Shown here piece after piece: positions 15,754-24,500 of a stretch of 64,000 nt of DNA; the stretch's first letter is position 1, and each line of letters opens with the position of its first letter. Source of the DNA: Fusobacterium_C necrophorum_A (GTDB lineage: Bacteria > Fusobacteriota > Fusobacteriia > Fusobacteriales > Fusobacteriaceae); the NCBI RefSeq assembly GCF_004134945.1, contig NZ_SBAP01000016.1, positions 1 through 64,000 of the forward strand, read 5' to 3'. The notes beneath the pieces are model-generated. The model had not been told where the DNA came from. It saw only the letters and a list, made by a program, of their open reading frames with translations, and did no database searches. Position numbers and translations under genes: made by a program.

Positions 15754-17262
15754 ATGAAAAAATGGACTGTGTCATTGTTGCTGTGTTTATTTAGTTTGTT
15801 ACTGGTAGCTTGCGGAGGAAAGGGAGCAGCGGAGGAAGAAAAGAAAGATAGCCTGGTATATGCTCAAATTTCGGAAGGAAAAACTTTAGATCCACAGGAT
15901 ACGACGGAACAATATTCTCAAAGATCGGTAACTCTTATTTATAGTCGTTTGGCAGAGATCAACGAAACAACAGGGGGAATTGATTCGGGATTGGCAAAAT
16001 CTTGGGAAAGACCGAATCCCAATGAGATTATTTTTCATTTGAGAAAAGATGTTAAATTTAGTAACGGATATGATTTTACGGCAGAAGATGTAAAATTTAC
16101 AATTGAAAGAGCTCAAAGTTTACCGAAAGTGGCTCATTTGTATAAACCGATTACGGAAATTACCATCATCGATCCTTATACAATTTCTTTTAAAACGGAG
16201 GAACCTTTTGCTCCTTTATTAAATCATTTGACTCATAAAACGGCATCTATTTTAAGCAAACAATATTATGAAGAAGTTGGAGATAAGTATTTTGAAAATC
16301 CTGTAGGAACAGGACCTTACATGTTAAAAGAATGGAAGATTGGGGATCATATTGAGTTAGAAGCGAATCCTACTTATTTTGACGGAGAACCGTCCATTAA
16401 GCATGTTGTATTTCGAGGTATTCCGGAAGAAAGTAACAAGGTAATCGGTCTGCAAACCGGAGAAATTGATATGGTAGGAGATGTGGAAGCAGTTTCCAGA
16501 GAAACTATATCCGGAGACAGTAGCTTAGAGCTGAAAGAAGGAAGTTCTGTAAGTACTATTTATTTGGGAATGAATACAGAGAGAAAAATTTTTGCGGATA
16601 AAGACGTAAGAAAAGCAATTTCGATGGGAGTCAATCGAGATGATATTGTCAACTCCTTGTTGGCAGGGGCAGGACAAAAAGCAAATTCTTTCTTAGCTCC
16701 GACCGTATTCGGATATTCTAAAGACAGTAAGGTATACGAATATAATCCGGAAGAAGCAAAAAAAATTATAGAAGAAAAAGGTTTGGTAGGAAGTAAAATT
16801 AAAATTGCAGTCAGCAACTCACAACTTCGAAGTCAAATGGCAGAGATTATTCAAGCTCAATTGAAAGAAATCGGTTTGGAAGTCAGCATTGAAAACTTGG
16901 AATGGGGAACCTTCTTATCTGCGACTGCCAATGGAAAAGTGGACATGTTTATTCTTGGTTGGGGACCTTCCACTTATGACGGAGATTACGGATTATTCCC
17001 TAATTTCCACAGCAGTCAAAAAGGTGGTTCAGGAAATCGTTCTCAATATGCAAATCCAAAAATGGATCAATTATTGGAAGAAGGACGAAAAGAAATGGAC
17101 GTGGAAAAGAGAAGAGATTTGTATAAACAAGCGGCGGATTTAATCAATGAAGAAGCTGTTGTTTTACCATTGTACTATTCTTTGACCAGTGTGGGGTATA
17201 GAAAGGCGATCAAAGGGGTTAAAGCGGAATCATATCCTATGATACACAAGTATTCTTACTAA
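15754..17262 (+). CDS. Peptide-binding lipoprotein of an ABC importer (SBP_bac_5)
   Basis: A 502-residue lipoprotein with lipobox LVAC (Cys20). The family 5 pattern is clear: YAQISEGKTLDPQDTTEQYS at the mature start, IIFHLRKDVKFSNGYDFTAE near residue 95, and DVRKAISMGVNRDDIV near 285. It is typical of oligopeptide/dipeptide/glutathione binders. No permease or ATPase genes adjoin it; instead an M42 aminopeptidase follows 15 bases downstream, so peptide scavenging is the natural reading. It lacks the C-terminal His cluster seen in the paralogue at 1422. RBS AAGGAGG. Confidence 0.9.
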   Translation: MKKWTVSLLLCLFSLLLVACGGKGAAEEEKKDSLVYAQISEGKTLDPQDTTEQYSQRSVTLIYSRLAEINETTGGIDSGLAKSWERPNPNEIIFHLRKDVKFSNGYDFTAEDVKFTIERAQSLPKVAHLYKPITEITIIDPYTISFKTEEPFAPLLNHLTHKTASILSKQYYEEVGDKYFENPVGTGPYMLKEWKIGDHIELEANPTYFDGEPSIKHVVFRGIPEESNKVIGLQTGEIDMVGDVEAVSRETISGDSSLELKEGSSVSTIYLGMNTERKIFADKDVRKAISMGVNRDDIVNSLLAGAGQKANSFLAPTVFGYSKDSKVYEYNPEEAKKIIEEKGLVGSKIKIAVSNSQLRSQMAEIIQAQLKEIGLEVSIENLEWGTFLSATANGKVDMFILGWGPSTYDGDYGLFPNFHSSQKGGSGNRSQYANPKMDQLLEEGRKEMDVEKRRDLYKQAADLINEEAVVLPLYYSLTSVGYRKAIKGVKAESYPMIHKYSY

Positions 17263-17277
17263 AATTGGGAGGATGGA

Positions 17278-18351
17278 ATGGAAAGAATAATAAAAATGGC
17301 AGAGGCTTTTACCAATGCTTTCGGAGCTCCCGGTTTTGAAGATGATGTCTTGGAAGAAATCAAAAAATACGTTTCGGAAATGAAATGGGAAAGAGATTCC
17401 ATTAACAATTTATTTGTTTATTTGGGAGAACAAGATGAAAAAAAACCGACAGTTCTTTTAGATTGCCATAGTGATGAAGTGGGATTTATGGTAGAACATA
17501 TCAATGACAATGGAAGCTTGCGTTTTCTGCCTTTGGGCGGTTGGCATGTAGGCAATATTCCTGCAATGTCCGTTGTGATTAAAAATAACAAGGGGGAGTA
17601 TATTCCGGGAGTTGTAGCGAGTAAGCCTCCACACTTTATGACGGAAGAAGAGAGAAGTCGTCTTCCAAAATTGTCGGAACTGAGCATTGATATTGGAACA
17701 AATTCTTATGAAGAAACGATAAATCTCTATGGGATTGAAGTTGGAAATCCGGTAGTTCCTGAGGTTAGATTTTCTTATGATGAAAAAATTTCTATTATGA
17801 GAGCCAAAGCCTTTGACAATCGATTGGGAACGGTTGCTGCGATTGAAGTGTTAAAACAATTTCAAGAAATGAAAGCAAAGTTGGATGTGAACTTGGTAGT
17901 TTCTGTCAGCTCTCAGGAAGAAGTCGGACTGCGAGGAGCCCAAGTTGCCGCTCAGAGAATTCAACCGGATTTTGTCATTGTGTTCGAGGGTTCTCCGGCA
18001 GATGACAGTTTCCAACAAGGAAGAGAGGCAAAAGGAAAATTACGAGGAGGAGTACAACTGCGAGCTTTGGATGCAGCTATGATATCCAATCCTAGAGTTT
18101 TAGAATTTGCCAAGAAAATTGCTCGGGAAAAAGAAATTCCCTTTCAGATGATAGTCCGAGAAAAAGGAAGTACCAATGGCGGAAAATATCATATCACGGG
18201 GAAAGGAATTCCGACTCTGGTACTGGGAATCCCGACAAGATATGCTCATACGAGTTACTGCTACGCTTCTTTGGCGGATACGAAAGCAGCTGTTGATTTG
18301 GCAAGAGAAGTCGTTCAAAGTTTAAATCGAAACAAACTTGAACATTTCTAA
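17278..18351 (+). CDS. M42-family metallo-aminopeptidase
   Basis: A 357-residue cytosolic dinuclear metallopeptidase that removes N-terminal residues from peptides, usually as a dodecameric cage. Metal ligands and catalytic residues are seen in DCHSDEVGFMV (His ligand and catalytic Asp), KAFDNRLG (bridging Asp), SSQEEVGLRGA (catalytic Glu and ligand Glu), VFEGSPADD and the C-terminal HTSYCYASL (His). Substrate type (glutamyl, lysyl or general) cannot be read. It follows the peptide-binding lipoprotein in one transcription unit, consistent with uptake then hydrolysis of peptides. Confidence 0.9.
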   Translation: MERIIKMAEAFTNAFGAPGFEDDVLEEIKKYVSEMKWERDSINNLFVYLGEQDEKKPTVLLDCHSDEVGFMVEHINDNGSLRFLPLGGWHVGNIPAMSVVIKNNKGEYIPGVVASKPPHFMTEEERSRLPKLSELSIDIGTNSYEETINLYGIEVGNPVVPEVRFSYDEKISIMRAKAFDNRLGTVAAIEVLKQFQEMKAKLDVNLVVSVSSQEEVGLRGAQVAAQRIQPDFVIVFEGSPADDSFQQGREAKGKLRGGVQLRALDAAMISNPRVLEFAKKIAREKEIPFQMIVREKGSTNGGKYHITGKGIPTLVLGIPTRYAHTSYCYASLADTKAAVDLAREVVQSLNRNKLEHF

Positions 18352-18435
18352 TTCCTGATACATATTTTTGAGTTTTCGCTTTTTCCGTTCAGTTCCTGAA
18401 TGTGAAAATATAGAATATTTTATAAAAAATAGAAA

Positions 18436-18482
18436 GAGGGGTTTGAAGATTCTAAAAATAGAATTTTCGAACTCCTTTTTTA
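18436..18482 (+). terminator. Rho-independent terminator after the M42 gene
   Basis: Long imperfect stem (GGGGTTTGAA against TTCGAACTCC) with an inner ATTCTA/TAGAAT helix, then a T run. Layout resembles the repeat-family terminators but the sequence differs. Confidence 0.65.
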
Positions 18483-18493
18483 TGATGAAGTAT

Positions 18494-18847
18494 CTAGAGA
18501 ATATTAAAAACTCCCCCCATATATTGTTGAATTGTTAATTGTTCTTTTAAAATAATATAACCAAAGATTCCTGAAAAAATAGGCTCTAAAGATAGAATAA
18601 ATCCCGTTACAGTAGATGAAATTTTTTGTTGTACAATATTTTGAACTATATATCCAAAACTTGTACAAAATATACTCAATATTAATAATGAAATCCAAAA
18701 CAATTTATTTGTCGGAAAAGAAAATTTTTCTTTATTAATAAAACTTGAAAAGAATGGAATAAAAATAACAGATAAACTGATTAAAAAGCTTGCATTCGTT
18801 GCAGTAGTATACTTTAATCCAATAGTCATTGTTATAAAAACTGTCAA
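18494..18847 (-). pseudogene. Remnant of an EamA/DMT-family transporter with internal deletion
   Basis: The minus-strand frame encodes LKYTTATNASFLISLSVIF (end of the first EamA repeat, normally about residue 70-90) and then, after FINKEKFSFPTNK, jumps directly to WISLLILSIFCTSFGYIVQN, from the second repeat. About 100 residues in between are missing, as are the N-terminus and the last residues. No proper start codon or RBS is seen. Intact members are about 300 residues with ten TM helices; this has 117 codons. It is a decayed drug/metabolite exporter. Confidence 0.75.
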
Positions 18848-19019
18848 GTGTTACAGAAAGCCGATATAGAAAAAATATCTTAAAAATGATATAATGCATT
18901 ATTAATAGTACAAACAGATTAGAATTTTGTAGGCGATATTATGAGTATTCAAATGCCAACGAAAACATTGGTTTTTGTCGAAGAAAATATCAGCTAATAA
19001 AGGTGGTGAAATAACACAG

Positions 19020-20435
19020 ATGACGATAGATGAAATTAAAAAGCTAATTCAAAATGGAGAAAAGATATATGTCGAATTTAAGGAATCCAAGAATGCGTTA
19101 AGCAGAGATGTTTTTGATACAGTATGCTCTTTCAATAATAGAAATGGAGGACATATTTTACTTGGTGTAAACGATAAAAGAGAGATTGTCGGTGTTAATG
19201 AAGATAGAATAGATAAGGTTATGAAAGAATTTACAACATCTATCAATAATCCGCAAAAGATGTACCCACCACTCTATTTACTGCCGGAAGTCTTTGAGAT
19301 TGACGGAAAAAAAGCAATTTATATCAGAGTGCCAGAAGGTTATCAGGTATGCAGACATAATGGCAGAATATGGGATAGGTCTTATGAAGGAGATATCAAT
19401 ATCACAGATCATGCGGAACTTGTCTATAAATTATATGCAAGAAAACAGGGAAGCTATTTTGTCAACAAGGTATATCCAAACCTTGATATTGAATTTCTTG
19501 ATACTTCTATTATTGATAAAGCAAAGAAAATGGCGATTGCAAGGAATAAAAATCATATTTGGAAAAATATGAGTGATGAGGAACTACTACGAAGTGCAAA
19601 TCTGATTCTGACAGATCCGGAGACAAAACGAGAAGGCATTACACTAGCAGCTATTTTGTTGTTTGGGAAAGATAACTCTATTATGTCAGTTCTTCCACAA
19701 CACAAAACGGATGCAATATTCAGGCTTGAAAACAAGGATAGATATGACGATAGAGATGTAGTCATAACCAATCTGATTGATAGCTACGATAGGCTCATAG
19801 CTTTTGGACAGAAGCATTTAAACGATTTATTTGTTTTAGATGGAATTATCAATGTCAATGCAAGAGATAGGATACTTAGAGAAATTGTATCGAATACACT
19901 GGCACATAGAGATTATTTAAGTGGTTTTCCTGCAAAAATGATTATTGATGATGAGAAGATCAGTATTGAAAACAGTAATTTAGCTCATGGAATGGGAGCT
20001 TTAGATTTACAAAAGTTTGAGCCTTTCCCTAAAAATCCTGCTATATCGAAAGTTTTCAGAGAAATAGGTCTTGCAGATGAACTTGGATCAGGTATGCGAA
20101 ACACCTACAAGTATACACAGCTTTATTCAGGACAAAATCCGATATTTGAAGAAGGTAATATTTTTAGAACAATTATTCCTCTAAAGAAGATTGCTACACA
20201 AAAGATAGGTGGAGAAAATGTCCCTCACAATGTCCCTCACAATGTCCCTCACAACAGGAAGGAACTTATCGAATTTATAAAAGTACAAGTAAGATTAAAT
20301 AATAAGGTTACAAGACAGGCTATTGCAGATAGTGCTGGGGTAAGTGTAAAAACGATACAAAGAGCTCTGAAAGAAATAGATAATCTACAATATGTGGGTA
20401 GTGGAAATAATGGGCATTGGGAACTGAATGAATAG
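19020..20435 (+). CDS. AlbA_2-domain ATP-binding transcriptional regulator (COG2865-like)
   Basis: A 471-residue protein. The N-terminal AlbA_2 domain (residues about 1-125) shows VEFKESKNALSRDVFDTVCS and GGHILLGVNDKREIVGV. A GHKL-like region follows, with REIVSNTLAHRDYLSG and GLADELGSGMRN. Then a (VPHN)3 linker leads to a C-terminal winged helix (TRQAIADSAGVSVKTIQRAL). Such proteins are putative regulators or nucleotide-binding partners of mobile or defence loci; function is unproven. ATG 19020 is preferred over the upstream TTG because AAAGGTGGTGA precedes it. A 18-codon ORF (ATG 18941, MSIQMPTKTLVF...) ends just before and may be a leader or scar. It stands alone between gene remnants. Confidence 0.82.
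   Translation: MTIDEIKKLIQNGEKIYVEFKESKNALSRDVFDTVCSFNNRNGGHILLGVNDKREIVGVNEDRIDKVMKEFTTSINNPQKMYPPLYLLPEVFEIDGKKAIYIRVPEGYQVCRHNGRIWDRSYEGDINITDHAELVYKLYARKQGSYFVNKVYPNLDIEFLDTSIIDKAKKMAIARNKNHIWKNMSDEELLRSANLILTDPETKREGITLAAILLFGKDNSIMSVLPQHKTDAIFRLENKDRYDDRDVVITNLIDSYDRLIAFGQKHLNDLFVLDGIINVNARDRILREIVSNTLAHRDYLSGFPAKMIIDDEKISIENSNLAHGMGALDLQKFEPFPKNPAISKVFREIGLADELGSGMRNTYKYTQLYSGQNPIFEEGNIFRTIIPLKKIATQKIGGENVPHNVPHNVPHNRKELIEFIKVQVRLNNKVTRQAIADSAGVSVKTIQRALKEIDNLQYVGSGNNGHWELNE
20217..20252 (+). repeat. Three tandem copies of a 12-bp in-frame repeat
   Basis: AATGTCCCTCAC is repeated three times without mismatch, encoding the linker VPHN x3 between the ATP-binding region and winged helix. 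Twelve bases keep the frame, so copy-number change would alter linker length only. Confidence 0.9.
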
Positions 20436-20635
20436 CATTGACGAGGTGAAAAAAATTAGTGATAACGACCGAATTTTTCGAAATGAAAAGTGAGGAGTAA
20501 GTACGAGTAAAAAGCTGACAGCCATTTTAAAAATATTGGGAAAAAACGTTGTGGATATATTGGTTTGAAGTAAAGGAGAAAACAGATTTAGATTTTATTA
20601 AAAATAATCTTAATAAATAACAGATAAATTATCTG

Positions 20636-20670
20636 ATACTGGAGATATATTAATATCTCCGGTATTTTTT
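20636..20670 (+). terminator. Rho-independent terminator
   Basis: ATACTGGAGATAT pairs with ATATCTCCGGTAT (one wobble) and is followed by six T's. It lies 200 bases after the AlbA_2 gene; the stretch 20436-20635 holds no convincing ORF. Confidence 0.8.
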
Positions 20671-20674
20671 GCAT

Positions 20675-20700
20675 AAAAAAAGTGCTAGCTTTCCTAGCAC
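20675..20700 (-). terminator. Rho-independent terminator of hup
   Basis: On the minus strand GTGCTAG/CTAGCAC with a 5-base loop is followed by seven T's, 22 bases beyond the hup stop codon. Confidence 0.88.
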
Positions 20701-20721
20701 TCTGTACTTCCTATCTGAAAC

Positions 20722-21003
20722 TTATTTTTTTGCTGCTACCTTATCGGCAAGAGCCTTTCCAACTTTAAATTTTACAACTCGCTTTGCTGCAATTTTCATT
20801 TCCTTTCCAGTTTGTGGATTTCTTAATTTTCTAGCTTCTCTTTTTTTGGTTTCCCAAGTACCGAAACCGATAAATTTAACATCATTTCCGGCTACTAAGC
20901 TTTCTTCCACCAATTCCAAGAAACATTTTAACATTCTATCCGCTTCTTTTCCTGTTACTTCCGCTTTTTTTGCCAATGCTGCCACAAATTCTTTTTTTGT
21001 CAT
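20722..21003 (-). CDS. hup: HU-type histone-like DNA-binding protein
   Basis: A 93-residue nucleoid protein that bends and compacts DNA as a dimer. The start MTKKEFVAALAKKAEVTGKE, the turn FIGFGTWETKKREARKLRNP and the QTGKEMKIAAKRVVKFKVGK arm follow the HU/IHF family end to end, including the conserved RNPQTG tip Pro that intercalates DNA. Lysine-rich throughout. RBS GGAGGT lies upstream on the minus strand, and the gene has its own promoter and terminator, so it is monocistronic. HU rather than IHF is inferred from the lack of IHF-specific features. Confidence 0.96.
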   Translation of the reverse strand: MTKKEFVAALAKKAEVTGKEADRMLKCFLELVEESLVAGNDVKFIGFGTWETKKREARKLRNPQTGKEMKIAAKRVVKFKVGKALADKVAAKK

Positions 21004-21023
21004 AGTTTTACCTCCACATTTTT

Positions 21024-21053
21024 ATTATAACTGATGCAAGATAATGATTGTAA
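21024..21053 (-). promoter_or_regulatory. Promoter of hup
   Basis: On the minus strand TTACAA (21048-21053), 18-bp spacer, TATAAT (21024-21029), about 20 bases before the start codon. Confidence 0.55.
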
Positions 21054-21193
21054 GTATAGTTATTTCCTACATACTAGCACAAAAGAATACGCTTGTAAAG
21101 GTTATTTTTTTAAAAACAATTTTTTCAAAAAAAGATAGAAAAAATGTAAAATATGTGGTATATTAAATATGTATTATTAAATAAATAAAGAAA

Positions 21194-21263
21194 GACTTGT
21201 ATATACTTGTGTATGTATCGGGCAAGAGTTTCTACGGTTAACCGTTATTAACCGCTACAAGTT
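21194..21263 (+). ncRNA. Purine-riboswitch-like aptamer upstream of purL
   Basis: Three-way junction expected of purine riboswitches. P1 is ACTTGTA (21195-21201) with TACAAGT (21256-21262). J2/3 is the invariant AGTTTCTAC. P3 is GGTTAA/TTAACC with loop CCGTTA, and P2 is CTTG/CAAG, with GG in its loop able to kiss the CC of L3. The base just before the 3' P1 strand is C, the guanine-specifying identity. P2/L2 is longer and diverged from the standard form and J1/2 is short, so ligand could be guanine, hypoxanthine or a variant. The purine biosynthesis context fits. Confidence 0.72.
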
Positions 21264-21314
21264 AAAGATATGAAGCGATTTTTCATTTGCTTACTTTTTT
21301 TGCTATCTTTAACT
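21260..21314 (+). promoter_or_regulatory. Candidate expression platform of the riboswitch
   Basis: An 11-bp perfect inverted repeat (AGTTAAAGATA 21260-21270, TATCTTTAACT 21304-21314) whose 5' arm shares three bases with the 3' strand of P1. It encloses a small stem AAGCGA/TTGCTT followed by seven T's. Alternative pairing between P1 and this helix could switch termination. Confidence 0.45.
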
Positions 21315-21343
21315 GTGGGAAATTTAGTATAGTGGAGGAAAAA

Positions 21344-21460
21344 ATGTATTTTACGCCTAAAATAAAAATGAAGAAGCATAAAAAGCGTTCATATCATATA
21401 GGGCATAGTGTGTATAATAACCAAATAGCGTATTATAATCTGAGTAAATCTCTTCACTAG
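21344..21460 (+). CDS. Small leader ORF (38 codons) upstream of purL
   Basis: ATG 21344 has a strong RBS (GTGGAGGA) at good spacing. The product is basic and Tyr/His/Asn-rich: it starts MYFTPKIKMKKHKKRSYH and ends YYNLSKSLH. Its last eight codons form the 5' arm of the terminator hairpin at 21437-21483. That is the classic geometry of a leader peptide whose translation decides whether the hairpin forms. I know no family for it. It may instead be a short real protein. Confidence 0.5.
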   Translation: MYFTPKIKMKKHKKRSYHIGHSVYNNQIAYYNLSKSLH

Positions 21461-21483
21461 GGAGAGTGTGCTCAGATTTTTTT
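21437..21483 (+). terminator. Terminator/attenuator overlapping the leader ORF
   Basis: AATCTGAG (21437-21444) pairs with CTCAGATT (21471-21478), with a nested CTCT/GAGAG helix, followed by a T run. It lies between the riboswitch and purL and overlaps the end of the 38-codon ORF. Confidence 0.7.
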
Positions 21484-21510
21484 ATACCAAAAAATAACAT
21501 TGGAGGGATT

Positions 21511-24500
21511 ATGAAAAACTGTCGTATTTTTGTAGAAAAAAAAGCAGGCTTTGATTTGGAAGCAAAACGTCTGTGCAAGGAATGGAAAGAAACATTGCAG
21601 CTTAATTCTTTGACAAAAGTTAGAATTTTGAACTGCTATGATATTTTTGGAGCGAAGGATATAGAAGAAGCGAAAAAAATGATTTTTTCTGAAGCAGTAA
21701 CAGATTTTGTTTTGGAAAGCTTTGATGAAAAAATTCCTCATTTTGCAGTTGAATTTTTACCGGGACAATTCGATCAAAGAGCAGATTCCGCATATCAGTG
21801 TATGAATTTATTGTCTACAGAGAATGAGGAAGTTGTCATTACCAGCGGAAAAGTATTTCTGTTGGAAGGAAATGTGAGTTCAAAAGAAGTAGAAAAAGCA
21901 AAAAAATTTTATATTAATCCGGTAGAAATGAGAGAAAAGGATTTGAGTAAATTGGAACGGGAAGTACTGCAATTTCAAAGTTCTGTTCCTATGATTGAAA
22001 GTTTCGCAGGATTAAAAGAAAGTATGGGATTGGCAATGTCTCAAGCAGATTTGGATTTTGTGGAGAAATATTTTCAGGAAGAAGAAAAGAGAATGCCGAC
22101 AGAAACGGAAATTCGAGTATTGGATACCTATTGGTCTGATCATTGTCGTCATACGACTTTTGAAACCGAATTACAGGAAATTATTTTTCCAAAGGGGAAG
22201 TTTGGAGAAGAATTGCAAAGGGTCTTCGATAAATATTTAGTAAATAAACGGATCACTCTTATGGAAATGGCAAAAATGATCGGCAAGAAAATGAGAAAAG
22301 AGGGGAAATTGGAAGACTTAGAAGTTTCTGAAGAAATCAATGTCTGTTCCATCTATATTGATGTGGATGTTGACGGAGAAATAGAAAAATGGTTGTTGAT
22401 GTTCAAAAATGAAACTCATAATCACCCAACAGAAATTGAACCTTTTGGAGGAGCCTCTACTTGCTTGGGAGGAGCCATTCGAGATCCTCTTTCAGGGAGA
22501 GCTTATGTATATCAGGCAATTCGAGTAACAGGAGCGGCAAATCCTTTGGAAGCTTTGGAAGATACTCTGGAAGGGAAATTGCCACAGAAGAAAATTACGA
22601 CGGCAGCGGCTCATGGATATTCTTCCTACGGAAACCAAATCGGACTCACAACCGGACTGGTATCGGAAATTTATCACGAAGGATATAAAGCAAAAAGAAT
22701 GGAAGTCGGAGCAGTGGTGGCAGCAGCACCTGTTAAGAATGTAAGACGAGAAACTCCTGTTCCGGGAGATATTGTCATTCTTTTAGGAGGAAAAACGGGA
22801 AGAGACGGTTGTGGAGGAGCGACAGGTTCTTCCAAAGAACATACAAAAGATTCTCTGGCTTTATGTGGAGCGGAAGTACAAAAAGGAAATGCTCCGGAAG
22901 AAAGAAAGATACAACGATTATTCCGAAAAGAAAAAGTTGCCAGAATGATTAAAAAATGTAATGATTTTGGAGCGGGAGGAGTTTCGGTTGCCATCGGAGA
23001 ATTGGCAGAGGGATTAAAAATTAATTTGGACTTGGTTCCAACCAAATATGCAGGGCTAAATGGAACGGAATTGGCAATTTCAGAATCTCAAGAAAGAATG
23101 GCGGTTGTGATTGCCAAAGAAGAAGAAGCCTTTTTCTTGGAGGAAGCCGCTTTCGAAAATTTGGAAGCAACGAAAGTGGCGGAAGTTACGGAGGAAAAAA
23201 GATTAATTTTGTCTTGGAAAGGAAAGGAGATAGTAAATCTTTCCAGAGCCTTTTTGGATACCAATGGAGTGAGACAAAAAGCAAAGGTTGAAGTGGAAGA
23301 ACCTTCCGGAAACAATCCGCTGAAAGAAGCTGTCGTTTCAGGGAATTCTTTGGAAGAACAATGGAAGAACTGCATGCAGGATTTAAATGTCGCTTCTCAA
23401 AAAGGAATGGTAGAAATGTTTGATTCAAACATCGGAGCGGGAACGATTTTAATGCCTTTCGGAGGAAAATATCAAATGACTCCAAATGATGTAGCGGTCC
23501 AAAAGATTTCCGTAGAGAAAGGGCATAGTAATACCGCTTCTGCTATCACTTGGGGGTATAATCCTAAAATATCTTCCTGGTCTCCTTACCATGGTTCCGC
23601 CTACGCAGTATTGGAATCTTTAGCGAAATTAGTATCGGTAGGAGTAGATTATCGAAAAGTCAGATTGTCTTTCCAAGAATATTTTGAAAAATTAGGAAAG
23701 GAAGCAAAAAAATGGGGGAAACCTTTCGCAGCTCTCCTAGGAAGTTTGGAAGCTCAAGAAGCATTTGGAACTCCTGCAATTGGAGGAAAGGATTCCATGA
23801 GTGGAAGTTTTCAAGATTTACACGTTCCGCCAACTTTAATTTCGTTTGCTGTCGCACCGGTTTCCACAAAAGAAGTGATTTCTCCGGAGTTCAAAAAAGC
23901 AGGTTCCCATATCTATCTATTAAAACACACAGCTTTGGAGAATGCTATGCCGAACTATGAAATGTGTAAGAAAAATTTTGCTTGGTTGCATGAACAAATT
24001 ATAGCAGGAAATATCCTATCCTGTATGACAATAAAAATGGGTGGAATTGCAGAAGCTTTGACCAAAATGACTTTTGGAAATCAAATCGGATTGGAAGTTA
24101 AAAATGTAGGAGAGAATTTCTTTCAACTGGCTTATGGAAGTTTTATTTTGGAAAGTGAACAGGAATTATCTTTTGACAATTTGGAATATTTGGGGAAAAC
24201 GATAGAAGAATATCAAATTCGTATTTTGGATCAGGAAACTTCCATCGTCTTATCCGGAAAAGAAATGGAAAAAGAATGGTTGGAAGTGCTGGCTCCTGTA
24301 TTCCCTTATGAATATCAAGAAGAGAAAAAAGAAATTTATACTTTGGATTCCTGTATCAACACCAAGATATACCATAGTAAGGAAAGGGTGACAAAACCTA
24401 GAGTTCTTGTCATGGCTTTTCCGGGAACAAACTGTGAATATGATTCTGCAAAGGCATTTCAAGATGCCGGAGCGGAGCCACATATTTTGGTATTCCGAAA

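Noticed and set aside
18941..18997. 18-codon ORF before the AlbA_2 gene as a regulatory leader
   Set aside because: Weak RBS, no hairpin follows, no recognisable peptide pattern; more likely chance or scar.
20217..20252. CRISPR-like array
   Set aside because: Three contiguous 12-bp units without spacers inside a reading frame; a coding tandem repeat.
20669..21034. 121-codon plus-strand ORF
   Set aside because: Antisense shadow of hup, which has clear family motifs, promoter and terminator on the minus strand.
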